Positions 7,403 through 15,443 are shown, counted from the first letter of the stretch. The stretch: 32,143 bases of DNA from an uncultured Anaerolineae bacterium (GCA_938049385.1 CALIBQ010000055.1:1-32143); one strand, 5' to 3'. Numbers and translations are program-made. Notes: generated by a model from the sequence alone, not told the origin.

Positions 7403-8689
7403 TCACGCCGGCCGCAGGACCGGGCAGAGATCGCCGCCGTGCGTGATGACCAGCACTTTCGCATCCTCCCCCTGCCGGCCAAAGGCGCGCGCCAGGCCGG
7501 CCTCAATGCTCTCCGCCCGCGCATGCCCCAATATGGCCAGCTCCTCATCGCATAATCCACTCGACACCATCTGCACATAGGCCAGTTCGTTCACCCGCGC
7601 CGCCACTACCGCGGTGTTCAGCCCCGTCCAATCGGTGAATCCTCTGCGCAGGGCTTCATGCCGAATGGCCTTCGATGGCAGTCCCCGCGCCAGCCGCATG
7701 GCCTCCAGATGATGAGGATTGGTGGAAATCCCCTCCCGGCACGGGGAAGCGAGGATGATATCCCCGCCCCGCTTGACCACCAGCTCGGCGGCATAGAGCG
7801 CCTTGACGCCCTGCCAGTAATCCAGGTCGGCGGGATGCGAGGAGATGACCACGATGTCGGGCATGACCGGCACCGGCTGTACCCAGATCGGGGTCGCCAG
7901 CTCGACCGCCCGCCGGTGCGAGTGATAGGGGTCGCCGGCCACCACATGGACCACCTCCGCCCGCGCGTTCAGCACCGTATTGAGCATGAAATCCAGCCGC
8001 ACCCGCTGGACAATCGCCTCGATCTCCTGGCGGACGGGGTTGTCCAGCCGGCCCAGATGCGGCACCGGGCTGTACATGTTCAGCGCATGGGTGTGGTGCG
8101 TGGTCTGCTCGCCGCAGACGCCCGGCTGGATGATTTTCGCGCCGCCGGACCAGCCGGCCAGGCAGTGGGGCACTGTGTTGCCCACCGCCACCACCAGGTC
8201 CGCCTCCACCACGCGGCGGTTCACCACAATGGGCGTGCCGTTGGGTGTGGTGCCCAGGTGCACCAGGTTGGCCGGGTCCATGGCATCGTGATTGATGACC
8301 GGATAGGCGGATACCACCTGCCGGCCCACCTTGCGTTCGATCTCCGCCGGCGTCATAGCCCGATGGGTGCCGGTGGCGATGAGTATCTCGATATGGAGGT
8401 TCCTGCCAGCCGCCTCCAGCTCCTCCAGCAGAGGAGGGAGCAGGACATGCTGGGGGGTGGGGCGGGTCATATCGTCCACGATGATGACAATATGCTGGCC
8501 GGGCTGTACCATCTCGCGCAGGGGCGGCCGGCCCACCGGCTCCCGCATGGCCTGCCGCACGATCGCGGCGGGGTCCGCCGCGGCCGGCACCTCCGCCGGC
8601 GCCATGACGCCCAGCAGGTTGCGGCGGGACAGGCGAAAGGATAGGGAGGTATCCCCATACGGCAGGGCGATCAGGACGTCATCGGGCAT
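7403..8689 (-). CDS. larA: LarA-family nickel-pincer racemase (lactate racemase-like)
   Basis: The protein has 428 residues, the usual length for LarA. The family motifs are DDMTRPTP (72-79), GTHR (107-110), PHCLAGWSGGAKIIQPG (174-190), H201 and a YWQGVKAL segment with K296. H109, H175, K185, H201 and K296 line up with the residues known in Lactobacillus plantarum LarA as H108, H174 (proton transfer), K184 (covalent thioamide link to the cofactor), H200 (nickel ligand) and K298, so an active nickel-pincer enzyme is expected. LarA racemises D/L-lactate, but relatives act on other 2-hydroxyacids. It is the last gene of the glycolate/lactate oxidase cluster, 36 bases after glcE, which fits isomer conversion before stereospecific oxidation. 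The cofactor genes larB, larC and larE are not in the window. The substrate remains uncertain. Confidence 0.85.
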   Translation of the reverse strand: MPDDVLIALPYGDTSLSFRLSRRNLLGVMAPAEVPAAADPAAIVRQAMREPVGRPPLREMVQPGQHIVIIVDDMTRPTPQHVLLPPLLEELEAAGRNLHIEILIATGTHRAMTPAEIERKVGRQVVSAYPVINHDAMDPANLVHLGTTPNGTPIVVNRRVVEADLVVAVGNTVPHCLAGWSGGAKIIQPGVCGEQTTHHTHALNMYSPVPHLGRLDNPVRQEIEAIVQRVRLDFMLNTVLNARAEVVHVVAGDPYHSHRRAVELATPIWVQPVPVMPDIVVISSHPADLDYWQGVKALYAAELVVKRGGDIILASPCREGISTNPHHLEAMRLARGLPSKAIRHEALRRGFTDWTGLNTAVVAARVNELAYVQMVSSGLCDEELAILGHARAESIEAGLARAFGRQGEDAKVLVITHGGDLCPVLRPA

Positions 8690-8725
8690 GGGACATCACC
8701 GTACAGTACAATATGGGAACTGGGA

Positions 8726-10039
8726 TCACAGCCGGCCGATGAAGCGGCCGGGCGAGAGGATGCCGGCGGGATCAAAGCGCGCTTTGAGCGCCTGCATCAG
8801 CGGCCAATCGGAACGTGGAGTGCCCCAGACATCCAGGTGCACCTTGTGCTCCGGTGGGATGCGCTCGATGATGGCATGGCCTCCCATCTCGCCGGCCAGC
8901 GCCTGCAGGGTGGAGGCGATGGTCGACAGATGGGCATCCCGCGCCTGTGCCATCAGATACAATACGCCGAGACCAGGGCGCGCCAGCAGGTTCAAGCTGG
9001 CCTGGCCCTCCGCTTCCAGATGCTGGACGGCCGACCAGAGACTGCCCACTGCCGAGATAGGGACGTACAGCCGCACCACCAGAGGCTCTGGGGAAACCGC
9101 CGGCATATCCTGCACCAGCCGGCGGACCTGCTGGCCTTCCGGCTCCTCGTCGGCCAACTGCTCCACATGGCGGGCATGCGCACCGCCGGCCATGGTTCCC
9201 AGGTCCCGGTATTGGCGCTGGATAACCTCATGGGTCCCTTCCAGACTGATGATCCCCCACAGGGACACATCCGAGCGGTTCGGTACCACGCGTCCCTGCA
9301 CCAGATCGAGGGAGGTTGGGAGCAGGACAGAATCCAGCACCTTCTGCACGAAATCGAAGGCGTCGCCGGCGCGGTCGAAACCCACCAGCACCCAGCGGCG
9401 CTCAGGCGGCATGGGGAAGAGCCGGCAGGTTACCCGCGTGATGACCCCAAGGGTGCCGTAAGAGCCCACGAAGGCCTTGGTCAGGTCATAGCCGGCGACG
9501 TTCTTGACGGTTTTACCGCCTACATCAATCACCTCACCACTGGTCAGCGCTACCTGCAGTCCCAGCACGATGTCGCGCGCCGCCCCGTAGCGCAGGCGGG
9601 AGGGGCCGAAGGCGTTGGCGGCCACCACGCCGCCCAGCGTGGCCCGTTCGGCCGCCGGCGGGTCCAAGGGCAAGAGCTGGCGCTTGCCCTCGACGAGTTC
9701 CTGCAGGGAGCGCAGGGTACAGCCCGCGCCGGCGGTCAGCGTCAAATTGGCGGCGTCATAGTCCACGATCTCATCCAGCGCGCCCAGGTCCAGTGCCGCG
9801 TCGTAGCGGCGGGGGATGTTGCCGATGCCTATCTGTGTGCCGCTTCCCCAGGGGATGACCCCCCAACCTTCATGCGAGCAGAGCGCCAGCAGTTCTCCCA
9901 CCTCGCCGGCATCCTGCGGGCGCGCCACAATGGCCGGCCGTTTCCCGTCCACCTCACAGGCGGAGCACAAATCGGACGTGATCACCTGATGCGGGGAAAG
10001 CACCCGCCCCACTTTGGTCAGCATCTCTTCTGGGTTCAT
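8726..10039 (-). CDS. glcE: Glycolate/D-lactate oxidase FAD-binding subunit GlcE-like
   Basis: The protein has 437 residues from ATG 10039, whose ATGA overlaps the glcD stop codon (translational coupling). It has the FAD_binding_4 fold: IPWGSGTQIGIGN near residue 62, then a PPAAERATLGGVVAANAFGPSRLRYG segment, then VKNVAGYDLTKAFVGSYGTLGVIT, which is the GlcE/GlcD flavin-binding hallmark. The C-terminus ends DPAGILSPGRFIG as in GlcE. In E. coli GlcD, GlcE and GlcF together form membrane-associated glycolate oxidase; GlcE alone is not an oxidase. The protein is longer than E. coli GlcE (about 350 residues), the extra length being in the central cap region. The frame is open upstream of 10039, but that stretch overlaps glcD and is not used. 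Confidence 0.88.
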   Translation of the reverse strand: MNPEEMLTKVGRVLSPHQVITSDLCSACEVDGKRPAIVARPQDAGEVGELLALCSHEGWGVIPWGSGTQIGIGNIPRRYDAALDLGALDEIVDYDAANLTLTAGAGCTLRSLQELVEGKRQLLPLDPPAAERATLGGVVAANAFGPSRLRYGAARDIVLGLQVALTSGEVIDVGGKTVKNVAGYDLTKAFVGSYGTLGVITRVTCRLFPMPPERRWVLVGFDRAGDAFDFVQKVLDSVLLPTSLDLVQGRVVPNRSDVSLWGIISLEGTHEVIQRQYRDLGTMAGGAHARHVEQLADEEPEGQQVRRLVQDMPAVSPEPLVVRLYVPISAVGSLWSAVQHLEAEGQASLNLLARPGLGVLYLMAQARDAHLSTIASTLQALAGEMGGHAIIERIPPEHKVHLDVWGTPRSDWPLMQALKARFDPAGILSPGRFIGRL

Positions 10040-11430
10040 GCCGGGACTCCCTCGCTGGTCTGCGGCAGGACCTTGCCGGGGTTCAGCAGGCCAACCGGGT
10101 CGAAGGCTTCTTTCACCCACCGCATGTTCTGGATGGCGGCGGGCGAGGCGATCAGCGGCATACCGTGGATTTTTTCCAGCCCGATGCCGTGCTCGCCGGT
10201 GATGGTGCCGCCGGCCTCCACACAGATGCGCATAATTTCCGCGCCGGCGCGCTCCACCAGCTCCAGAATGCCCTCCTCGCGCGGGTCGAACAGGATGAGG
10301 GGATGCAGGTTGCCGTCGCCGGCGTGGAAGACGTTGCCGATCGGCAGACCGTAGCGCTGGCCGATTTCCCGCACCTGGCGCAGGACCTGGGGCAAGGCCG
10401 TGCGGGGCACGGTGCCGTCGTTCACCAGATAGGCCGGCTTGATGCGGCCAGTGGCGCCGAAGGCGCCGCGCCGGCCGGCCCACAGCTTATCGCGTTCCTC
10501 TGCAGTGCGGGCCACCTGCACCGCCCGGGCGCGGTTGCGCTGACAGATTTGCGCAATCCGGTCGGCGATCTCCTCCATGTCATCTTTCAAGCCGTCCAGC
10601 TCGATGATGAGCACCGCTTCGGCGTCCGTGGGATAGCCGGCATGGGTGGCTTCCTCGACGGCGCGCATCATCAATTGGTCCATCATCTCCAGCGTGGCGG
10701 GTACAATGCCGGCGGCGATGATGTCGGATACCGCCTGGCTGGCGCCGTCCAGGTCGTCGAAAATGGCCAGCAGGGTTTTGATGGCCTCCGGCACGTGCAG
10801 GAGACGCACCGTCACCGCCGTGACCACGCCCAGGGTGCCTTCCGAACCGACCAGCAGGCCCACCAGGTCATAGCCGGGGGTGTCAAACGCTTTGCCGCCA
10901 AGCTGGACCACCCGGCCGTCGTACAGCACCACCTCCAGTCCCAGCACGTGGTTGGTGGTGACGCCGTACTTCAAGCAGTGGGGGCCGCCGGCGTTCTCCG
11001 CCACATTGCCGCCCAGGGTGGAGACCTTCTGGCTGGCCGGGTCCGGCGCGTACAGGTAGCCGTACGGCGCCAGTATCTCCTGCAGGGTCAGGTTGTACAG
11101 GCCGGCCTCCACCACGGCGCGCTGATTGGGAATATCTATCTCGCGCACCTTTGTCATGCGCGAAAGGGTCAGCACAATGCCGCCCTGGGGAGCGACGGAG
11201 CCCCCGCTCAGGTTGGTCCCGCCCCCGCGCGGGATAACCGGGATATGGTGGGCATGTGCCAAAGCCATAACGCGGGAGACCTGCTCCGTGCTTTCCGGGA
11301 AGACCACCACATCCGGCCGGCCGGCATGGATGGACGCGTCATAGGCATAGAGCAGAAGGTCCTCCGGATCGGTCAGCACATGTTCGGGGCCGACAATCTC
11401 CTGTAGGGTTCGGATAATGCTCTCATCCAT
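10036..11430 (-). CDS. glcD: Glycolate/D-lactate oxidase catalytic FAD subunit GlcD-like
   Basis: The protein has 464 residues from ATG 11430, preceded by GGGAG; the longer upstream frame overlaps glcF and is ignored. The N-terminal FAD domain shows VIPRGGGTNLSGGSVAPQGG and TLGGNVAENAGGPHCLKYG, then FDTPGYDLVGLLVGSEGTLGVVT. The C-terminal FAD-oxidase domain shows NVFHAGDGNLHPLILFD and GTITGEHGIGLEKI, the His-containing motifs typical of GlcD and D-lactate dehydrogenases. It oxidises a 2-hydroxyacid (glycolate or D-lactate) to the 2-oxoacid and passes electrons to the Fe-S subunit GlcF. It lies between glcF and glcE in the same operon. Sequence alone does not separate glycolate from D-lactate as substrate: the adjacent larA argues for lactate, the adjacent aminotransferase for glyoxylate. 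Confidence 0.9.
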   Translation of the reverse strand: MDESIIRTLQEIVGPEHVLTDPEDLLLYAYDASIHAGRPDVVVFPESTEQVSRVMALAHAHHIPVIPRGGGTNLSGGSVAPQGGIVLTLSRMTKVREIDIPNQRAVVEAGLYNLTLQEILAPYGYLYAPDPASQKVSTLGGNVAENAGGPHCLKYGVTTNHVLGLEVVLYDGRVVQLGGKAFDTPGYDLVGLLVGSEGTLGVVTAVTVRLLHVPEAIKTLLAIFDDLDGASQAVSDIIAAGIVPATLEMMDQLMMRAVEEATHAGYPTDAEAVLIIELDGLKDDMEEIADRIAQICQRNRARAVQVARTAEERDKLWAGRRGAFGATGRIKPAYLVNDGTVPRTALPQVLRQVREIGQRYGLPIGNVFHAGDGNLHPLILFDPREEGILELVERAGAEIMRICVEAGGTITGEHGIGLEKIHGMPLIASPAAIQNMRWVKEAFDPVGLLNPGKVLPQTSEGVPA

Positions 11431-11452
11431 ACTGCATCGCTCCCTGCCGGCG

Positions 11453-12625
11453 TTACGCCGGCTCCTCCATCGCAGACAGCAGTAGCTCTGCCACATCCAT
11501 GACCGGCATGCGCACGCGCTGGCGCCGCGCCGCCATCCCCAGGGTGCGCTGACACTGCTGGCAGGCAGTGACCAGCACCTCCGCCTTGGCCCGCTGTGCC
11601 TGGGCCAGCCGCCGGCCGGCGATCTGCGCCGAAAGCTCCGGGTCAATGGACTCCAGGTTCCCGCCGCCCCCACAGCAGGTGGCCAGGGCATGGTGGGTGG
11701 ACATCTCCACCAGTTCCACCCCCGGCAGGGCGGTAATCACCCGGCGCGGCGCGTCGTACACGCCGCTCTTACGGCCCAGGTCGCAGGGGTCGTGATAGGT
11801 TACCCGCAGGGGGCCGGCCGCGTCGCCGGCCCGGCGCACTGTCGGCGGATGGGCCGGCCGAATCCGGCCCTCCTCTATCAGGGCCGCCAGCAGTTCTGTG
11901 GCGTGCATCACCTGGAACGATGTGGGCGGATAGATGGTTTTCCAGGTGTGGTAGCAGGAAGGGCAGGTGGTGACCAGCCAGCGCGCCCCGAGCCGCTCTA
12001 CGGCGGCGATATTGTGCTCCATGAGCGGGCCGGCGTCCCGGCCGGCGGAAATGAGGGGATAGCCACAGCACCACTCTTCCCCATCCAGCGCCGAGAAAGA
12101 GACGCCGGCGCGCTGGAGCACCTGGACGAAGGCTTGCGGGATGCTATAGACCATGGGGTACAGGCTGGCCACGCATCCGATGAAAAAGACCACTTCGGCC
12201 GGCTGGCCGGCAGGCACTTCCAGGTTCATGTTCTCCCGCCATAAGGTGCGGTGGGCATTGTCCTCGCCGGCGATGTTATGGCTGGCGAAGACGCGCTGTT
12301 CCAGCGCCTGGAGCGGCGCCGGCAGAGCACCCACATGGGCCAGCCAGCGCCGCGCCCCCTCGAAAATCTCATCGGTGTGCACCCCGCTCAGGCAGGTCTG
12401 CTGACACAGCCGGCAGTCCAGACAGCGGTACACGTAATAGCTGAGCTTCGGGCTGAGGTCCAGCCGGCCGTTCAGCACCGACAGCAGTAGCTGTATTTTG
12501 CCGCGCGCCACCGCCGATTCCATGCGCAGGGCGTCATACGTCGGGCATGCCGCCTGGCAGAAACCGCACCGCGTACAGCGGAGCATTTCGTCCATATAGG
12601 GGGCGAGCAGTTCCTTGAAGTCCAC
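11453..12625 (-). CDS. glcF: Glycolate/D-lactate oxidase Fe-S subunit GlcF-like
   Basis: The protein has 390 residues when read from GTG 12625, which has GGAGG six bases in front; an ATG at 12658 in the same frame falls inside a hairpin and lacks a ribosome site. Two [4Fe-4S] motifs open the protein: C17-x2-C20-x2-C23-x3-C27-P and C68-x2-C71-x2-C74-x3-C78. Two CCG domains follow, with EEWCCGYPL plus TTCPSCYHTW and HDPCDLGRKSGVYD...CCGGGGNLE plus TACQQCQ. This is the GlcF/heterodisulfide-reductase D layout, which carries electrons from the flavin subunits to the quinone pool. The stop codon is 22 bases before glcD. A strong hairpin lies between this gene and the upstream aminotransferase gene and may adjust relative expression. 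Confidence 0.9.
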   Translation of the reverse strand: MDFKELLAPYMDEMLRCTRCGFCQAACPTYDALRMESAVARGKIQLLLSVLNGRLDLSPKLSYYVYRCLDCRLCQQTCLSGVHTDEIFEGARRWLAHVGALPAPLQALEQRVFASHNIAGEDNAHRTLWRENMNLEVPAGQPAEVVFFIGCVASLYPMVYSIPQAFVQVLQRAGVSFSALDGEEWCCGYPLISAGRDAGPLMEHNIAAVERLGARWLVTTCPSCYHTWKTIYPPTSFQVMHATELLAALIEEGRIRPAHPPTVRRAGDAAGPLRVTYHDPCDLGRKSGVYDAPRRVITALPGVELVEMSTHHALATCCGGGGNLESIDPELSAQIAGRRLAQAQRAKAEVLVTACQQCQRTLGMAARRQRVRMPVMDVAELLLSAMEEPA

Positions 12626-12655
12626 CCCGCACCTCCGTGACAGGTCGTTGGGATG

Positions 12656-12688
12656 CACAGCCCCAGCCTGCTGTTGGCTGGGGCTGTG
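12656..12688 (-). other. Perfect 13-bp stem-loop between aminotransferase and glcF
   Basis: The arms at 12656-12668 and 12676-12688 (CACAGCCCCAGCC and its complement) pair perfectly across a 7-base loop. The hairpin begins 7 bases after the aminotransferase stop codon and ends about 30 bases before the glcF start. No T-tract follows on either strand, so it is more likely an mRNA-stabilising or attenuating element than a classical intrinsic terminator, but partial termination is possible. Confidence 0.75.
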
Positions 12689-12695
12689 AGATTCT

Positions 12696-13856
12696 TCAGC
12701 TCAGGAACACCTTTTGCGCGGCGGCCACGCCGGCACCGCGCTCGAAAGCATAGCCGCTGGCGGCCAGGGCGCTCTCCAGCGCGCCTAGCACCGCCAGGAT
12801 GTCGGCCGGCGTGTGGGCACCCATGTGCCCGATGCGGAAGTACTGCGCTCGACAGGCGGGATGCAGTCCGCCGGCCACGATGACGCCGGCGGCGCCGATC
12901 TTCCCCACCAGCGCGGCATCCACTCCCTCCGGATAATACGGCGCGGTCATGGTATGCGCCCGGCAGTGCTCGCGCGGCAGTTGGCGCAGGCCCAGCGCGG
13001 TGATGCCGGCTTTGCAGGCGTCGCTCATCTTGCGGTGACGCGCGATGCGGGCTTCCATGCCCTCGGCCAGTATCTGACCCAGGCTGACGTTCAGCGCGGC
13101 GATGAGATTGACCGCCGGCGTGCCGAAGTAGGCCGGCTTGCGCGCCTCATACGCTTCCATAATGGGGAGCCAGTTGCCGAAATCGGCGTAGTAATTGCAG
13201 ACCGGTGTCTTGCGCTTGCGCCAGGCTTCCAAGGCACGCGGGCCGGCCACCACCAGCGCCAGTCCCGGCGGCGCCCCAACGGCCTTCTGGGAGGCGGTCA
13301 GCGCCAGGTCCACCCCCCATTCGTCCATGCGCAGTTCCTCGCCGGCGACGGAGCAGACGCCGTCCACCACTGCCAATGCGCCGTATTGGCGCGCCAGCGC
13401 GGCCACGCCTTTGACGTCCGCCAGCACCCCCGTAGAAGTATCCACTTGGGTAACCGTCACCAGTTTATAGGACTGCTTGCGCAGGGCCTCTTCCACCTGC
13501 TCCAGGGCCGGCATATCGCCCACTTCCGCCCGCACATGGTCCACCTGCGCGCCGTAGCGCTCCATCAGCGCACCGAAGCGGTCGCCGAAATAGCCCGTGT
13601 TGACCACCAGCGCCCGGTCGCCTGGCTCGATCAGGTTGGCGCCGGCCATGTCCATAGCCAGGGTGCCGGTGCCGGCGACGATAAAGGGCTGTCCGCTGGG
13701 GGACATGAACACCTCGCGCATGCGCTCCAGCGCCTGGCCAAACTGCTCCATAAACCAGGGGTCCAGGTGGCTGGTAGTGGGTTTTCCCATCTCCCGCATG
13801 ACCGCCGGGTCGAACTCAATCGGGCCAGGAATCATGAGCAGTTTTCGACCTTTCAT
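12696..13856 (-). CDS. Class V aminotransferase, alanine/serine-glyoxylate (serine-pyruvate) type
   Basis: The protein has 386 residues, normal length for the family, with AGGAGAGAGG just before the ATG. It starts with LLMIPGPIEFDP, matching the substrate-binding GP motif of serine-glyoxylate and alanine-glyoxylate aminotransferases. Other marks are GTGT at 62-65 (phosphate binding), D165 in AVVDGVCSVAGEEL (pyridine N contact) and the Schiff-base lysine K191 in TASQKAVGAPPGLA. The PLP enzyme would transfer an amino group from alanine or serine to glyoxylate, making glycine. It sits directly before glcFDE, so glyoxylate made by GlcDEF is a sensible substrate. Relatives that cannot be excluded are 2-aminoethylphosphonate, purine catabolism and phosphoserine-type enzymes. 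It lies 48 bases after the MoaD-like gene. Confidence 0.87.
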   Translation of the reverse strand: MKGRKLLMIPGPIEFDPAVMREMGKPTTSHLDPWFMEQFGQALERMREVFMSPSGQPFIVAGTGTLAMDMAGANLIEPGDRALVVNTGYFGDRFGALMERYGAQVDHVRAEVGDMPALEQVEEALRKQSYKLVTVTQVDTSTGVLADVKGVAALARQYGALAVVDGVCSVAGEELRMDEWGVDLALTASQKAVGAPPGLALVVAGPRALEAWRKRKTPVCNYYADFGNWLPIMEAYEARKPAYFGTPAVNLIAALNVSLGQILAEGMEARIARHRKMSDACKAGITALGLRQLPREHCRAHTMTAPYYPEGVDAALVGKIGAAGVIVAGGLHPACRAQYFRIGHMGAHTPADILAVLGALESALAASGYAFERGAGVAAAQKVFLS

Positions 13857-13904
13857 GCACCTCTCTCCTAGAAAGAATGGGGCATGCCCGCCGGCCGGCG
13901 CGCG

Positions 13905-14156
13905 TCATCCACCGCCGATAGTCGGCGGGAGGATGTCAATCACATCCCCTTCCTGCACCACGTAATCAGGGGGAAGGGGCTTGGCGTCTTTCAAATATCG
14001 GTTTGCCCAGCGCGGGGGTATGCCAATGCGCTCACGAATCTGATCCAACGTCGTGCCGTCCTCGACCTGCAGGGTGAAATGGCCGTCGTAGCCCTGTTCT
14101 TGAGCGAACTTACGCAGGATAGAATAGAGCCGGATGTGCACGGTTGCCGGCGACAT
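13905..14156 (-). CDS. MoaD/ThiS-family ubiquitin-like sulfur-carrier protein
   Basis: This 83-residue protein starts at ATG 14156 behind GGAGG with 5-base spacing; the frame is open upstream but without a start signal. It has the beta-grasp pattern of small sulfur carriers: HIRLYSILRKFA at the N-terminus, FTLQVEDGTTLDQIRERIGIP in the middle, and VVQEGDVIDILPPTIGGG at the end. The terminal Gly-Gly, needed for adenylation and thiocarboxylate formation by an E1-like enzyme, is present as GGG. Its adenylating partner (MoeB/ThiF) and other molybdopterin or thiamine genes are not in the window. It lies between the UROD-like gene and the aminotransferase gene in a hydroxyacid oxidation cluster. Its target (molybdopterin, tungstopterin, thiamine, cysteine or the nickel-pincer cofactor) cannot be told from sequence. 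Confidence 0.82.
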   Translation of the reverse strand: MSPATVHIRLYSILRKFAQEQGYDGHFTLQVEDGTTLDQIRERIGIPPRWANRYLKDAKPLPPDYVVQEGDVIDILPPTIGGG

Positions 14157-14233
14157 GGTGCCTCCTCGGTCCAGCGCGTGAAATTCAGGGTAATTATACC
14201 CCGGATTGCTCCCCTCGCCAAACCGTGTGGAAG

Positions 14234-14275
14234 CTTCCCATCTCCCGGCCCCCTGCACGCAGGGAGAGGAGCCGG
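14234..14275. repeat. Intergenic C-rich/G-rich hairpin element, copy 1
   Basis: A C-rich arm, a TGCAC-containing centre and a G-rich arm form CCCTGC-AC-GCAGGG (14251-14264) with further C/G-rich flanks. Two similar elements lie at 22001-22041 and 26656-26697. It sits between the UROD-like and MoaD-like genes. Confidence 0.55.
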
Positions 14276-14306
14276 CGGCGCGAAAAGGGGTCTGCGCCAA
14301 GCCGGC

Positions 14307-15443
14307 TTACGGCTGATAGCTCGCGGCCTCATCCAGCATGGCCCAGATGTTTTCCGGCGGGACATCGTCCTGGATGTTGTGCACCGCCGCCAGCACATAC
14401 CCGCCGGAATGGTTCATCACATCAATGGTATGGCGTACGGCGGCCCGCACCTCTGCCGGCGTACCGCGCGGCAGGAGCCGCTGGGTGTCAATGCCGCCCC
14501 AGAAGGCCATGCGGCCGGCGAAGCGCGCCTTCAGGTTCTCCGGCGACATGCCAGCGGCCGAAACCTGCATCGGGTTCAGCGCGTCCACCCCGATCTCGAT
14601 GTAATCCTCCACCAGGTCCGCGATGCTCCCACAGGCATGGACGACGATTCTGGCGTCCGTGTGACGCCGGATCAGCTCCATGTAGCGGCGGTGGAAGGGC
14701 TTGACCATCTCTCGGTACAGCTCGGGGCTCAAGAGCGGGCCGGTTTGAATGCCCATGTCGTCGGAGACCATGACGGCATCCACATAGGGGCCGACTTCCT
14801 GGAGGAAGCGCTCCAGCCGGCGGAACTGAATCTGCGCCACCTTCTCCAGCAGTGCGAGCGCGAAGCCTGGGTCCAGCAGGAGGTCCATCAGAAAGCGCGC
14901 CGTGCCCCTCAGCCAGCAAGCGCGGTCGAACAGGGTGGTGTCCAGCGTCGAGGCACAGATGGCGAAGTCGGTGCCCTCGTGGAGCTGTCGCGCCTTCTCG
15001 CGCAAGCCGGCGTAGCGCCCTTCATCTTCTACGTCCGGCCCCTCGAAGCGTTCGACATCTTCCAACGTGGCCTCGGCCAGCGGATGGGCGATCATGTCGA
15101 ACTGCGGCCAGCCGGCCGGCCGGCGGTAGGTGATGCCCCATTCGTCCACGAAGGTGGCATCGTCCAGCCAGCGCGTGCGCGAGCGCGCCGGCGGGTTGAT
15201 GAATAGCGGGCGGGTGTCCACCGGCAGAAGCCGCAGGACGGCCTCATCCATTTCGACGATCTCGAAGGCCAAGTTGATCACCTTGGGGGAGGTAATGGGC
15301 ACCCCCAGAAATTCGGCCAGACGCAGATATGCCCCGGTGCAAATGGTGCTGTTGGGCGTGCCGCCGAGGTCTATGGGCACGCGGTCTACTTCCTGGTGAT
15401 TGAGCGCCGCCAGGACCCTCTGGCGCGGGGTCATGCTCGCCAT
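14307..15443 (-). CDS. Uroporphyrinogen decarboxylase-family protein (methyltransferase MtaA-like)
   Basis: The protein has 378 residues from ATG 15443, with GGAGGGAGA directly before it. TPRQRVLAALNHQEVDRVPID is the standard opening of UROD/MtaA-family TIM barrels. VMVSDDMGIQTGPLLSPELYREMVKPFHRR, the H269-A-C271 pair in IVVHACGSI and the C-terminal GGYVLAAVHNIQDDVPPENI support the family. In MtaA/MtbA-type methylcobamide:CoM methyltransferases a zinc ion is held by H-x-C plus a later Cys; here the later position reads AAVHNIQ, so the third ligand is changed or lost. It is therefore not a haem-pathway HemE by context and may be a methyltransferase-like or catabolic enzyme. It is the first gene of the seven-gene minus-strand cluster and has a good promoter in front. 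Confidence 0.8.
   Translation of the reverse strand: MASMTPRQRVLAALNHQEVDRVPIDLGGTPNSTICTGAYLRLAEFLGVPITSPKVINLAFEIVEMDEAVLRLLPVDTRPLFINPPARSRTRWLDDATFVDEWGITYRRPAGWPQFDMIAHPLAEATLEDVERFEGPDVEDEGRYAGLREKARQLHEGTDFAICASTLDTTLFDRACWLRGTARFLMDLLLDPGFALALLEKVAQIQFRRLERFLQEVGPYVDAVMVSDDMGIQTGPLLSPELYREMVKPFHRRYMELIRRHTDARIVVHACGSIADLVEDYIEIGVDALNPMQVSAAGMSPENLKARFAGRMAFWGGIDTQRLLPRGTPAEVRAAVRHTIDVMNHSGGYVLAAVHNIQDDVPPENIWAMLDEAASYQP

Noticed and set aside
10040-10483. N-terminal extension of GlcE into glcD
   Set aside because: The extra stretch overlaps the conserved C-terminus of GlcD in another frame, and ATG 10039 overlaps the glcD stop in the usual ATGA coupling.
12626-12658. ATG 12658 as start of GlcF
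   Set aside because: It lies within the 13-bp hairpin with no ribosome site, while GTG 12625 has a GGAGG at the right distance.
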